Positions 16,644 through 25,691 of a stretch of DNA of 64,000 bases are shown here, piece by piece. Source of the stretch: Halobacillus_B sp963739045 (GTDB taxonomy: Bacteria; Bacillota; Bacilli; Bacillales; Halobacillaceae). The stretch is taken from the NCBI GenBank assembly GCA_963739045.1, contig CAVTYY010000004.1:1116001-1180000 (forward strand), written 5' to 3'. The translations under genes were made by a program, and so were the position numbers. The notes beneath the pieces are model-generated. The model was not told the origin of the DNA, did no database searches, and saw only the letters and a program-made list of their open reading frames with translations. Each line of letters opens with the position of its first letter. Position 1 is the first letter of the stretch.

Positions 16644-17900
16644 ATGGAGGAAATACAAAAAGCCGTCCGTCTAATGGATGACCATAAGACGGAAGATGCT
16701 ATTCATACATTGCAGCAATACTTGCCGGAAGCGGATGAAGAAGAGCGGTTTACCATAGCCGAACTGTACATTCAATGGGGGATGCTTGAAGAAGCGAAAA
16801 TGGTCCTTCATGAATTGATTCAGCGCTATCCTAAAGAGCAGGAACTGAAAGTCATGATGGCAGAGATTCATATTGATTTAGGTGAAGATGATGAAGCGAT
16901 CGAATTATTAAATGAATTTGGTCCTGAAGATGAAGACTATTTGCAAGCACTTATTCAGTTAGCAGATTTATACCAGGCGCAAGGACTTTTTGAAGTAGCG
17001 GAACAAAAGCTTCTTGAAGCGAAACAAGCAGAGCCCAATGAAGCAGTGATTGATTTTGCTTTAGGCGAATTGTCATTTTCCAACGGTGAATACAACAAAA
17101 GTATCCCATTTTATGAAAATGCTCTGCATCATCAGCCGATCATTGCAGATATTGAAGTTGCGGCCCGGCTGGCAGAAGCTTATGCAGCGACAGGAGCGTT
17201 TGAAGAGTCGATTGAATATTTCCAGAAAGTTGAAGAAGAAAACCCGGATGTATTGTTCCGATATGGATTCGTAGCTTTCCAGGCATTGAGAAATGATATT
17301 GCCATTCATGTATGGGAGAGCCTGATTGAAAAAGATCCATACTTCCATTCTGTCTATCCGAACTTAGCTAAAGCTTATGAGGCGGAGGGCATGCCTGCAC
17401 AAGCTTTGGAAATGGCAAATCAGGGTCTTGCTAAAGATGAATTTAATAAAGAGCTTTATCATTTGGCGGGTTCTCTTTCTCACCATCAAGGGGATAAAGA
17501 GGAAGGATATCGCTTAATGAGGGAAGCCGTCGCCCTCGATCCAGGATATAAAGAAGCTGTTCTGTTTCTTATCGAAAATTATAAGAAAGATGAGGACTAT
17601 GAAGCTATTGCAGAACTCATTCAACAGCTGATTGCCCTTGGAGAAGAGGATCCCAATTATCTATGGGAGCTTGCTAATGCCTATGAAGAATTAGAGGACT
17701 TTAAAGAAGCCTATGAGCACTATAAGAATGCTTATCCTTCTCTTAAAGAAGATAGTGATTTCCTGAAAGAATATGGGTACTTCCTGGTGGAGGAAGGACA
17801 CATGAAAGAAGCAAAACAGATTTTTAATGAATATCTCGCTATTGATCCTACAGATACTGTAATTGAAGACTTCGTTGCTCGTTTAGAGGAAGAAGATTGA
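16644..17900 (+). CDS. ypiA: TPR-repeat protein YpiA
   Basis: This 418-residue, very acidic protein is built almost wholly of tetratricopeptide repeats, visible as spaced W/G/Y/A/P residues, for example YIQWGMLEEAKMVLHELIQRYP and LAEAYAATGAFEESIEYFQK. It is a cytosolic scaffold. In B. subtilis the ypiA-ypiB pair is conserved, and YpiB belongs to the system that controls MurAA turnover by ClpCP; a YpiA role there is plausible. ATG 16644 follows AAAGGA; an upstream frame extension overlaps the previous gene. Confidence 0.92.
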   Translation: MEEIQKAVRLMDDHKTEDAIHTLQQYLPEADEEERFTIAELYIQWGMLEEAKMVLHELIQRYPKEQELKVMMAEIHIDLGEDDEAIELLNEFGPEDEDYLQALIQLADLYQAQGLFEVAEQKLLEAKQAEPNEAVIDFALGELSFSNGEYNKSIPFYENALHHQPIIADIEVAARLAEAYAATGAFEESIEYFQKVEEENPDVLFRYGFVAFQALRNDIAIHVWESLIEKDPYFHSVYPNLAKAYEAEGMPAQALEMANQGLAKDEFNKELYHLAGSLSHHQGDKEEGYRLMREAVALDPGYKEAVLFLIENYKKDEDYEAIAELIQQLIALGEEDPNYLWELANAYEELEDFKEAYEHYKNAYPSLKEDSDFLKEYGYFLVEEGHMKEAKQIFNEYLAIDPTDTVIEDFVARLEEED

Positions 17901-17930
17901 GCTGAATATTACGGCGCAGGAGGGGCGCAT

Positions 17931-18491
17931 ATGCATACACCTATTTCCATTGATGAAAAGAAAGATTTTGTCCGCTGGTTTCTCAATCACTATCAATTAA
18001 AGAAGAGGGAAAGTGTTTGGATTCTTAATTATTTAATGAATCATGAAACCTTATTGTCTTGTGTCCATTTCGTTCAGGAAGTTAAGTTCTGCCCACGAGG
18101 TATGGAGATTAGTGCCCAAGGTGTCTCGGATCCTCCGTTTCGGTTTTATAAAGGACAAGTGATGACCAATGACGCGGAAAAATCATTTCACGACCTTAGA
18201 ATGAATCAAAAGGAAGCCGTATATATTCAAATGAATTTTGAAAAGTCCCAGCTATGCTCTAAGTATGCACTTGTACTGGAGGAAAATCCGTTTCTTCCAA
18301 AGGATTATTATTTGAATGATCGTGACAAAAATGAGGCAGGAAGATTTCTTTCTCATAGTCTGCTCCAGCATAGAAAGAAACAGCTGGAACAAAGGATTGA
18401 CTCCGCACTTATAACAGGTGATCGCGATTCCTTCAGACACCTCTGTGAAAATCTGAATCAGGTGAATCAGGAATTGAAAACATTTATGTAG
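17931..18491 (+). CDS. ypiB: YpiB/ReoY, UPF0302 and IDEAL domain protein
   Basis: This 186-residue protein matches YpiB. The N-terminal UPF0302 domain includes KDFVRWFLNHYQLKKRESVWILNYL-type sequence (split here) and VHFVQEVKFCPRGM. A C-terminal IDEAL motif is seen in RIDSALITGDRDSFRHL. The Listeria orthologue ReoY acts with ReoM to steer MurA to ClpCP degradation, linking it to peptidoglycan synthesis control. It lies 30 bases after ypiA and before a strong terminator, closing the long aromatic transcription unit. Confidence 0.92.
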   Translation: MHTPISIDEKKDFVRWFLNHYQLKKRESVWILNYLMNHETLLSCVHFVQEVKFCPRGMEISAQGVSDPPFRFYKGQVMTNDAEKSFHDLRMNQKEAVYIQMNFEKSQLCSKYALVLEENPFLPKDYYLNDRDKNEAGRFLSHSLLQHRKKQLEQRIDSALITGDRDSFRHLCENLNQVNQELKTFM

Positions 18492-18531
18492 AAAGTCAAG
18501 GGACGTGAAGCTCCCTTGACTTTTCTTTTTG
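18492..18531 (+). terminator. Terminator after ypiB
   Basis: The stem AAAGTCAAGGGA / TCCCTTGACTTT around a short loop is followed by TTCTTTTT. Confidence 0.85.
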
Positions 18532-18557
18532 TAGATTTTTAGTACAATTAATACAAT
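18529..18557 (+). promoter_or_regulatory. Possible promoter for ypiF
   Basis: TTGTAG (18529-18534) and TACAAT (18552-18557) are spaced by 17 bp, just behind the ypiB terminator and 22 bases before the ypiF ATG. Confidence 0.4.
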
Positions 18558-18578
18558 AGTGAAAGGGGGGAATACTAA

Positions 18579-19034
18579 ATGCAATGGACGAAAAATGATG
18601 TCATTCAATATCTTCCGGAAAAGAGCTATGTAGATACGCTGCTGATTCCATTAATTCCGTTTAATCCAGCCTCAGAAGAACAAATGGTCCATCAAGCATT
18701 TCAGCGGGAACTTAATCAGATATTTATGAATGTTATTGAAAAAGAGTTACGCGGAAGGATTTTTTTATCACCAGATTACTATTATTTACATGGCAGGATT
18801 GAAGAAGAATCAGAGAGATTGAACGAATGGGTGGAACGTTTCTCAGAACAGCCCTATCAATACATATTCTTATTCACATTTGATCCGAAATGGAAGAAGA
18901 TTGAACAGGAATTACATGGAAATCTAATCTGGATTCCGGGTATGAAAGATGGAAACATTCAATCCACTGAAATTCAATCCTTTGTTAAAGAACAGGCAGA
19001 CCAAATCACTGAATTAATTCGGGGATATTGGTAA
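18579..19034 (+). CDS. ypiF: DUF2487 protein YpiF
   Basis: This 151-residue soluble protein is found next to qcrABC in Bacillaceae. It has YLPEKSYVDTLLIPLIPFNP near the start and YIFLFTFDPKWKKIEQELHG, which fit YpiF. No catalytic motif, membrane span or cysteine is visible, and its function is unknown. The ribosome site AAAGGGGGG precedes the ATG. About 130 bp separates it from qcrA. Confidence 0.85.
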   Translation: MQWTKNDVIQYLPEKSYVDTLLIPLIPFNPASEEQMVHQAFQRELNQIFMNVIEKELRGRIFLSPDYYYLHGRIEEESERLNEWVERFSEQPYQYIFLFTFDPKWKKIEQELHGNLIWIPGMKDGNIQSTEIQSFVKEQADQITELIRGYW

Positions 19035-19166
19035 GAATGAAATCTTAGGAGTTGCTTCCAGATTTTATTGACCAAGCCCTGAGATTGCGCTATCATGAGA
19101 ATGTCCTAGTAAACTGTGTGTACTACTTCCATGTCCAATGGATAACTGCATAGAGGGGGGAAAAGA

Positions 19167-19682
19167 ATGAGCGATAGAAAACGAGTATCCCGCCGCCAAT
19201 TTTTAAACTACACGCTGACAGGTGTAGGAGGTTTTATGGCTGCTGGTATGCTTGCACCGATGGTAAGATTTGCGATCGATCCTCTGCTTGAACCGACGGA
19301 AAAAGGTACATATCACTCCGTAGTTTCAGTTGATGAACTTACGAATGAGCCGCAGCGATTTGAGTGGAAGGTCGATCAGGTAGATGCATGGTATGAGTCT
19401 CAAGTGCAAAAGACGGCCTGGGTGTACAAAGATGAAAACGGTGACATAGTACCGCTATCACCTATTTGTACTCATCTAGGCTGTACAGTGGATTGGGCAT
19501 CTGATAAATCCCATCCGCATCAGTTCCATTGTCCTTGTCATGGAGGACGCTATACTAAAGCAGGTGTGAACATCCAAGGTACACCGCCGACAGCACCACT
19601 CGCCTTATATGAGCACAAGATTAAGGACGGCATGCTATATCTTGGGGATGCAATACCTAGAGAGCCTAGAAAGGGGGCGTAA
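19167..19682 (+). CDS. qcrA: Menaquinol:cytochrome c reductase, Rieske iron-sulfur subunit
   Basis: QcrA is the 2Fe-2S subunit of the bc complex. The Rieske ligand boxes are CTHLGC and CPCHGG, in the last third of the 171-residue protein. The N-terminus SRRQFLNY, followed by a hydrophobic stretch, is a twin-arginine type membrane anchor, so folded export by Tat is expected. GAGGGGGG precedes the ATG. It is the first gene of qcrABC. Confidence 0.97.
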   Translation: MSDRKRVSRRQFLNYTLTGVGGFMAAGMLAPMVRFAIDPLLEPTEKGTYHSVVSVDELTNEPQRFEWKVDQVDAWYESQVQKTAWVYKDENGDIVPLSPICTHLGCTVDWASDKSHPHQFHCPCHGGRYTKAGVNIQGTPPTAPLALYEHKIKDGMLYLGDAIPREPRKGA

Positions 19683-19685
19683 TTC

Positions 19686-20360
19686 ATGCTTCAGAAAATT
19701 TATGACTGGGTGGATGAGCGCGTGGATGTTACCCCGTTATGGCGTGATATCGCTGATCACGAGGTGCCTGAACATGTTAACCCCGCCCACCACTTTTCCG
19801 CATTCGTATATTGTTTTGGCGGATTGACTTTCTTTATTACTGTAATCCAGATTTTATCTGGGATGTTCCTAACCATGTATTATGTACCAGATATCGAGAA
19901 TGCCTGGAAATCCGTTTACTATTTGCAGAAAGAAGTAGCTTATGGTCAAATCGTCCGTGGCATGCACCACTGGGGAGCAAGTTTAGTGATCGTAATGTTA
20001 TTTCTACATACATTACGGGTTTTCTTCCAGGGAGCTTACAAGAAACCTCGTGAGCTTAACTGGGTTGTAGGTGTGCTTTTGTTTTTCGTTATGCTGGGAC
20101 TAGGGTTTACTGGCTACCTGCTTCCGTGGGATAACAAAGCTTATTTTGCTACTCAAGTTGGTCTCGAAATAGCAGGGGCTGCTCCATTTATAGGAGACGG
20201 TATTCGAACTCTATTAGCGGGGGACCCTTCGATCGTAGGGGCGCAAACGTTAACTCGATTCTTTGCAATACATGTATTCTTCTTGCCGGGAGCCTTATTT
20301 GCATTAATGGCTGTCCACTTTATATTAATTCGTAAACAGGGAATTTCCGGTCCACTATAA
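19686..20360 (+). CDS. qcrB: Menaquinol:cytochrome c reductase, cytochrome b6-type subunit
   Basis: This 224-residue integral membrane subunit carries two b-type hemes. The paired heme ligands are visible in MHHWGASLVIVMLFLHTLRV and in FFAIHVFFLPGALFALMAVHFILI. LGFTGYLLPWDNKAYFATQVG is the conserved quinol-site region. It is the short b6-like version of Bacilli, with subunit-IV-like helices moved to QcrC. It begins three bases after qcrA. Confidence 0.97.
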   Translation: MLQKIYDWVDERVDVTPLWRDIADHEVPEHVNPAHHFSAFVYCFGGLTFFITVIQILSGMFLTMYYVPDIENAWKSVYYLQKEVAYGQIVRGMHHWGASLVIVMLFLHTLRVFFQGAYKKPRELNWVVGVLLFFVMLGLGFTGYLLPWDNKAYFATQVGLEIAGAAPFIGDGIRTLLAGDPSIVGAQTLTRFFAIHVFFLPGALFALMAVHFILIRKQGISGPL

Positions 20361-20390
20361 TTCCAATGGGAACAAAAAGGAGGGAAAGCT

Positions 20391-21293
20391 GTGCATAGGG
20401 GAAAAGGTATGAAGTTCGTCGGTGATTCCAGAATCAGCGCCGATCAAAAACCCAATTTACCTAAAGACTATTCAGAATACCCTGGACGTACGGAAGCGTT
20501 TTGGCCAAACTTCCTTCTTAAAGAATGGCTAGTTGGTGCCGTGTTTTTAATCGGATTTTTAATCCTTACGGCTGCTCACCCGGCTGCGCTTGAGCAGCAG
20601 GCTGACCCGACAAACGCAGGGTATATACCGTTACCTGACTGGTATTTCTTATTTTTATACCAATTTTTGAAATATCAATATGCGGGGGGCGCTTACATCG
20701 TCATCGGCGCGGTGGTTGTACCGGGACTGGCATTTGGAGCTTTATTACTTGCACCATTTCTTGACCGCGGTCCAGACAGACACCCGCTGAAACGTCCTAT
20801 TACTGTAACTTTGATGATGCTTGCGTTCATTGCTACCTTCTGGTTGACACTTGAAGCAGCTCACCACGCAGACTTTGCATCCCGTGCAGAGAAGTACGGT
20901 GTGAACGTCGAAGCGGTAGAGTCTGATATTGATAAAGAAGCTCCTGGATATAAAATTTATAAAGATAATGGCTGTATAAATTGCCATGGGGATTCTTTAC
21001 AAGGTCAGGGAAATTATCCTTCTTTAGTAGCTACTGAGAAATCAGTGGATGAAATTAAAGACATTGCTAAAAATGGGATAGGCGAAATGCCTTCAGGAGT
21101 TTTTAAAGGTTCTGACAAAGAACTGCAGCAGCTAGCTGAATTTGTTTCAGGCGCTGGTGGCGGCGGTGATTCTAAATCATCTGCTTCCGGTGAAAAAGAT
21201 TCCAAGAGTGGGGAAGGTCCTGCCCCCGGGTCTGACGAAAGCTCTAAATCAGAAAGCGGTTCCGATAAATCGGATAAGAGTTCTGAAGAATAA
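20391..21293 (+). CDS. qcrC: Menaquinol:cytochrome c reductase, cytochrome c subunit
   Basis: QcrC fuses a subunit-IV-like membrane part to a covalent c-type heme domain. It begins MHRGKGMKFVGDSRIS at a GTG, nearly identical to B. subtilis. Three membrane segments occupy residues 45-155 (with PLPDWYFLFLYQFLKY), and the heme site is GCINCHGD near residue 190, with M in GEMPSGVF as likely axial ligand. The last 45 or so residues form a Gly/Ser/Lys/Asp/Glu-rich tail that I do not recall in B. subtilis QcrC. Terminal electron flow uses menaquinol made by the hepS-menG-hepT products. Confidence 0.96.
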   Translation: MHRGKGMKFVGDSRISADQKPNLPKDYSEYPGRTEAFWPNFLLKEWLVGAVFLIGFLILTAAHPAALEQQADPTNAGYIPLPDWYFLFLYQFLKYQYAGGAYIVIGAVVVPGLAFGALLLAPFLDRGPDRHPLKRPITVTLMMLAFIATFWLTLEAAHHADFASRAEKYGVNVEAVESDIDKEAPGYKIYKDNGCINCHGDSLQGQGNYPSLVATEKSVDEIKDIAKNGIGEMPSGVFKGSDKELQQLAEFVSGAGGGGDSKSSASGEKDSKSGEGPAPGSDESSKSESGSDKSDKSSEE

Positions 21294-21307
21294 AAACATA
21301 GGTGAAT

Positions 21308-21337
21308 CTAACCGCGCTCCTTTTGAGCGCGGTTTAT
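21308..21337 (+). terminator. Stem-loop between qcrC and ypjA
   Basis: AACCGCGCTC and GAGCGCGGTT form a perfect 10-bp stem with a five-base loop. The following sequence TATCTATT is only weakly T-rich, so partial termination or mRNA 3'-end protection is possible. Confidence 0.5.
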
Positions 21338-21358
21338 CTATTCCAGGAGGCCGGAAAT

Positions 21359-21946
21359 ATGAAACATGCTTTATCCTACATACTGACTGATCGAACTTTT
21401 CTTATCTTATTATTTATTGTTAATTTACTTGGCACCTTATACGGGTATTACTGGTATGGATATCAGCTCTCCATGACGGATCCTATTTTTCTAATATTTG
21501 TCCCTGATAGTCCTACTGCAAGTTTATTTTTTACAATTTTTTTAGGTTTTTTCATATTCAAAAAGAACGCACCTTATATCGAGGCACTGGCGATCATGAC
21601 TTTATTCAAATACGGGGTGTGGGCCGTGGTCATGAACGGATTGACATTAGTGGAGATTGGCCATCTTCCGTGGACAGGATATATGCTCGTTATTTCTCAC
21701 GGTGCCATGGCAATTCAAGGACTCCTTTATGCTCCTTATTATAAAATTAAGCTGAGGCACATTATGGTGGCAGCGATCTGGACGGTGCATAATGATATTA
21801 TTGATTATGTATTCGGGCAGATGCCCATTTATCCAGCATTGATAGAGCACATGAAGGTTATAGGCTACTTTACTTTCTGGCTGAGCATTGCAGCAATCTG
21901 GATTACCTATTTGACGACAAGGCCTAATCAAAACGAGACGGTCTAA
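21359..21946 (+). CDS. ypjA: DUF1405 membrane protein YpjA
   Basis: This 195-residue polytopic protein has about five or six hydrophobic segments. Family-like stretches are LGTLYGYYWYGYQL, ALAIMTLFKYGVWAVVMNG and AAIWTVHNDIIDYVFGQMP. ATG 21359 is used because CAGGAGG precedes it; an upstream in-frame start runs through the hairpin. It sits after qcrABC as in B. subtilis. Its function is unknown; membrane location is clear. Confidence 0.88.
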   Translation: MKHALSYILTDRTFLILLFIVNLLGTLYGYYWYGYQLSMTDPIFLIFVPDSPTASLFFTIFLGFFIFKKNAPYIEALAIMTLFKYGVWAVVMNGLTLVEIGHLPWTGYMLVISHGAMAIQGLLYAPYYKIKLRHIMVAAIWTVHNDIIDYVFGQMPIYPALIEHMKVIGYFTFWLSIAAIWITYLTTRPNQNETV

Positions 21947-22004
21947 TTACAGCTTTTCTCTCATAGACTTTCCATAAGACAGAAGGCGAGGGGAGAGAAG
22001 CGCA

Positions 22005-22721
22005 TTGGGACGGGCTGTCTTACTTAGCATGATAACCGTTGTGTTTTTGCTCATGCCGCTTATTACTTATGGACAAATGGATAGCAAACAGGCTGAATGG
22101 GATTCCTTTACTACTCAATATCGTTATTTAATAAATGATGGGAAGTTTGAGCTTGCGGAAAGGATGCTGAATAATCGGCTGCCAGAAATGGAACAATATA
22201 TAGAAACACTTCCAACTCAGCAGCAGAAAGAATGGAAGATATTAGTGCAGCCGCTGCTTAACCAGTCTGGAAATACGATCGTAAAACCGGCGGATGCGGA
22301 ACCATTTCTTTTTTATTTGGAAACAATCAGTATGGATAATCCTGAAGCCGCATTAAATAGTCAGTTAAACGACTGGAGTGAACGGATCAGCAAACATGAG
22401 ATGAACAGTGAACAGCTTTTGGCAGTATGGAATGTTTACGAGCCTGCCATTCAAGTATTCTATTCCAGCCAAGGAGTCTCACAGCTGTCGCGGGATGTAA
22501 ATGAATGGCAGAAACAAGAGGCGGGAGAAAAGCAACAACAAGTTATAGAATCGTTGCAGATGCTGACCGCTGAACATCCCCCGGCACTTTCCAAAGATGC
22601 CTTTCTAATGACTGCTATGGTCATCGGGTGTTCCATCCTTTTAACTCTCTCCTATGTAGGGCTTAGGAAGTTCAAAGCAGAAAAGTCAGAAATAGTGGTA
22701 AGGGGAAAATCAAATAGTTGA
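22005..22721 (+). CDS. ypjB: Sporulation protein YpjB
   Basis: YpjB-family proteins are associated with sporulation. The 238-residue sequence has an N-terminal signal-like hydrophobic segment (residues 5-22), a long helical extracytoplasmic part rich in Gln, Glu and Trp, and a C-terminal membrane anchor (about 200-220) followed by a basic tail. TTG 22005 after GGGGAGAGAAG is the likely start. It is separated by about 60 bases from ypjA. Confidence 0.85.
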   Translation: MGRAVLLSMITVVFLLMPLITYGQMDSKQAEWDSFTTQYRYLINDGKFELAERMLNNRLPEMEQYIETLPTQQQKEWKILVQPLLNQSGNTIVKPADAEPFLFYLETISMDNPEAALNSQLNDWSERISKHEMNSEQLLAVWNVYEPAIQVFYSSQGVSQLSRDVNEWQKQEAGEKQQQVIESLQMLTAEHPPALSKDAFLMTAMVIGCSILLTLSYVGLRKFKAEKSEIVVRGKSNS

Positions 22722-22791
22722 TTTTTAGCTTCGTTTTGAATAAAATTAATTTAAGAATTGAACATACATCCAAGACGGAGGAATGACCATC

Positions 22792-23466
22792 ATGAGCTTT
22801 ATTTTATATTTTGCTCTAATTTTAATCATCCCGCTCTGGGCGCAGTCAAAGGTCAAGAGTACGTTTAAAAAATATTCAAAAGTTCCTACCTCTTCTGCTT
22901 TGAGCGGAGCTGAGGTGGCAAGAAAGATTTTAAATGAAAATGGACTATTTAATGTGGGTGTGGAAGAAGTGAAAGGGACGTTATCGGATCACTATGATCC
23001 CCGGTCAAAAGTCGTGCGTCTTTCCACCGGTAACTTTCACGGCCGGTCAGCTGCAGGTGCGGCAGTTGCTGCCCACGAGGTAGGACATGCGATCCAGGAT
23101 GCTCAGGAATATGCTTTTCTGCGTTTCAGAAGCGCCCTGGTTCCTGTAGCGAGTTTTGGATCAAATATATCGATCTTTTTAATTATCGGAGGAATGCTGC
23201 TCCAAATGACAGGACTTGCCCTTGCAGGCATCGTTTTCTTTGCAGCAGCAGTACTGTTCCAGCTCGTCACCCTGCCTGTTGAATTTGATGCCTCAAGCCG
23301 GGCGATGGATCAGTTGGTTTCTACCGGCATCATTCGCAATGACGAAGAACGCAAGACTAAGAAAGTATTGAATGCCGCTGCTATGACCTACGTTGCCGGG
23401 GCTCTGGTTGCCGTAGCTGAATTACTAAGATTCGTATTTATATTTGTCGGTATGAGTGAAGATTAA
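22792..23466 (+). CDS. Membrane zinc metallopeptidase, YugP type
   Basis: This 224-residue membrane protein carries the gluzincin motif HEVGH in AAHEVGHAIQDAQEY (about residues 97-111). PVEFDASSRAMDQL follows further on, with the probable third zinc ligand Glu. Three or four membrane spans surround the active site. The family (Zn_peptidase_2, YugP) is of unknown substrate. ATG 22792 is better than the ATG at 22783, which abuts the GGAGG site. This gene is inserted between ypjB and the YitT gene; in B. subtilis yugP is elsewhere. Confidence 0.88.
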   Translation: MSFILYFALILIIPLWAQSKVKSTFKKYSKVPTSSALSGAEVARKILNENGLFNVGVEEVKGTLSDHYDPRSKVVRLSTGNFHGRSAAGAAVAAHEVGHAIQDAQEYAFLRFRSALVPVASFGSNISIFLIIGGMLLQMTGLALAGIVFFAAAVLFQLVTLPVEFDASSRAMDQLVSTGIIRNDEERKTKKVLNAAAMTYVAGALVAVAELLRFVFIFVGMSED

Positions 23467-23477
23467 TATGGAACAAA

Positions 23478-23512
23478 AACCCTCGATTCATTGCGAATCG
23501 AGGGTTTTGTTT
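23478..23512. terminator. Bidirectional terminator between the metallopeptidase and YitT genes
   Basis: AAAACCCTCGATTC and GAATCGAGGGTTTT form a perfect long stem with a four-base loop between convergent genes. Confidence 0.85.
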
Positions 23513-24386
23513 AGTCTTCTATCGGATTTTTATTTTCATCAAGAGTAAATCCTTCGCCGATGACGTCGTGCACGTGGCTGACGGCAACAAACGCATGTGG
23601 ATCAATACTATTAATGATGTTTTTTAAGCGGACGATTTCATTCTTCGCGATAACACAGTAGAGAACATCACGACTGTCGCCAGAGAAAGAGCCGCGTCCC
23701 TGTAACACGGTAACTCCACGGTCCATCTCTTTCATAATCTGCTTGGAAAGTAATTCACTTTTTTCAGATATAATGGTAGTTCCGCGAGCAGCGTATGCCC
23801 CTTCTTGAATAAAATCAATGACCCGCGCTCCTACAAAGACAGCTACAAGAGTATACATCCCTTTAATAGGGTTTAAGTAGGTGATGATGGACACGAAAAT
23901 GACCACAGCATCAAATGTAAACATCGCACGACCCATACTCCAGCCTAAATACTTATAAAGCAGTCGAGCGATAATATCTACTCCTCCTGTAGTTCCTCCA
24001 TATCTGAAAATAATTCCTAAGCCAACCCCAATAAATACACCGGCAAATAAGGCGGCAAGAGTTAAATCATTCGCCAAGTCAATTTGAATCATGTATTTTT
24101 GAGATAGGTGGATAAAGAGAGAGACGGCAAGGATTCCAATAAGTGAATAAAAGAACGTATTCCGGCCGAGTATTTTCCAGCCTACGATTAGCACTGGTAT
24201 GTTTAGGACAATATTCATAATAGCGGGATCCCAATGAAATAAGTACAATAATAGCAGGGTTATCCCCGTAAATCCGCCTTCTCCTAATTCATTTTGAATA
24301 TTAAAGTGCACGAGTCCAAATGAAAAAATGGCGGACCCTATGATTATTCCGATAATGTTTTTAAATTTTAGACCATAGAATTTCAT
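23511..24386 (-). CDS. YitT/UPF0750 family membrane protein, YpjC-like
   Basis: This 291-residue protein has six hydrophobic segments in its first two thirds, with the YitT-family stretch GVGLGIIFRYGGTTGGVDIIARLL. A C-terminal DUF2179 domain follows (TTIISEKSELLSKQIMKEMDRGVTVLQGRG). ATG 24386 on the minus strand follows GGAGGTGAG. B. subtilis ypjC occupies this position between ypjB and ypjD and belongs to the same family, but here the gene points the other way. Transport substrate is unknown. Confidence 0.88.
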   Translation of the reverse strand: MKFYGLKFKNIIGIIIGSAIFSFGLVHFNIQNELGEGGFTGITLLLLYLFHWDPAIMNIVLNIPVLIVGWKILGRNTFFYSLIGILAVSLFIHLSQKYMIQIDLANDLTLAALFAGVFIGVGLGIIFRYGGTTGGVDIIARLLYKYLGWSMGRAMFTFDAVVIFVSIITYLNPIKGMYTLVAVFVGARVIDFIQEGAYAARGTTIISEKSELLSKQIMKEMDRGVTVLQGRGSFSGDSRDVLYCVIAKNEIVRLKNIINSIDPHAFVAVSHVHDVIGEGFTLDENKNPIED

Positions 24387-24539
24387 TATGCTCACCTCCA
24401 ATTAGTTGCAACGCTTCTCATTATAGTGAATTCAGCCAAAACCGGCAATGAATAGTTTTTTAAACTAAAAAATTTGTCAAATCGTCACCTTTTGGCTACC
24501 ATTTAAAGAGACATAAACGCAGGGTAAAGGAGGCAGTCC

Positions 24540-24890
24540 ATGAATTATCGAACTCAAGAAATACAGAAGCGAGTAGATGACTACATATCCCAATTTAAAG
24601 AAGGTTATTTCTCCCCTTTAAGTCTTCAGGCAAGATTAACAGAAGAGGTAGGGGAATTAGCACGGGAGATTAACCATAGATATGGGGAAAAACCAAAGAA
24701 GCCCACAGAAGAGAATAAGGCTCTTTCAGAAGAGCTGGGCGACGTTATCTTTGTTCTTACATGCTTTGCAAATTCGCTGGATATAGATCTTTCAGATGCT
24801 TTTGAACAATCCATGAGTAAAATTGAAACGAGAGACCGGGACCGGTGGACTCGAAAAGAAGAAAGGACGGATACCCATGAATCAAATTAA
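24540..24890 (+). CDS. ypjD: MazG-type nucleotide pyrophosphohydrolase YpjD
   Basis: This 116-residue MazG-fold protein probably hydrolyses (d)NTPs to monophosphates. The metal-binding EExxE signature is in LTEEVGELAREINHRYG, and the second acidic pair is in LSEELGDVIFVLTCFAN. The ATG lies eight bases after AAAGGAGG. Its 3' end overlaps the dapB start by 14 bases, opening a tightly packed operon that runs to panD. Confidence 0.92.
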   Translation: MNYRTQEIQKRVDDYISQFKEGYFSPLSLQARLTEEVGELAREINHRYGEKPKKPTEENKALSEELGDVIFVLTCFANSLDIDLSDAFEQSMSKIETRDRDRWTRKEERTDTHESN

Positions 24891-25677
24891 AGTGATCGTT
24901 GCTGGCCCTCGGGGAAGAATGGGACAAGAAGCTTTAAGAATGATTGAAAAAGAAGAAGGTTTTGAGCTGGTCGGATGTATTGATCGGAAACATGATGGCT
25001 CATTAGTTAAAGACATTGAGGGACTGCCTAATTTAGAAGCCCAAATTTATACGGACGCAGAAGCCTGCCTGAGTGATGTTGGGGCAGATGTACTTATAGA
25101 CCTTACCACGCCTGATTACGCTTATAAGCACACGAAATTGGCTTTACAGAATGGTGTGCGCCCCGTAGTGGGTACAACAGGATACACCAAGGAACAATTA
25201 GATGAAGTGACTCAGCTTGCGGAAGAGAAACAGTTAGGTGCAGTTATTGCTCCGAATTTCGCAGTAGGGGCCGTACTCATGATGCAATTTTCTAAATGGG
25301 CAGCAAAGCACTTTCCGGATGTGGAAATTATCGAAAAGCACCATGATCAGAAGCTTGATGCTCCTTCAGGTACAGCAGCAAAAACAGCAGAATTAATTCA
25401 AGAAGTAAGAGAACCTCATCACCAGGGACATCAAGATGAGAAAGAAACTATTGAAGGAGCAAGAGGAGCAGATGTGGACGGCATTAAAATTCATAGCATG
25501 CGTCTTCCGGGGTTAGTTGCCCACCAGGAAGTAGTGTTTGGAGGTCTTGGACAGACGCTGACCATTAAACATGATTCGCACCATCGTGAATCATTTATGA
25601 CTGGAGTTAAGTTAGCCGCTGAACAAGTCATGAACCTGGATACTCTTGTGTACGGTCTGGAACACTTACTTGACTGA
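24877..25677 (+). CDS. dapB: 4-hydroxy-tetrahydrodipicolinate reductase
   Basis: DapB supplies tetrahydrodipicolinate for lysine, diaminopimelate (peptidoglycan) and spore dipicolinic acid. The N-terminal nucleotide motif is VAGPRGRMGQEAL, followed by DLTTPDYAYKH and the catalytic EKHHDQKLDAPSGTA. ATG 24877 inside the ypjD end gives 266 residues, matching the family; longer frames are overlaps. Substrate-binding TLTIKHDSHHRESF is intact. Confidence 0.97.
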   Translation: MNQIKVIVAGPRGRMGQEALRMIEKEEGFELVGCIDRKHDGSLVKDIEGLPNLEAQIYTDAEACLSDVGADVLIDLTTPDYAYKHTKLALQNGVRPVVGTTGYTKEQLDEVTQLAEEKQLGAVIAPNFAVGAVLMMQFSKWAAKHFPDVEIIEKHHDQKLDAPSGTAAKTAELIQEVREPHHQGHQDEKETIEGARGADVDGIKIHSMRLPGLVAHQEVVFGGLGQTLTIKHDSHHRESFMTGVKLAAEQVMNLDTLVYGLEHLLD

Positions 25678-25691
25678 AGGAGGAGACACAG

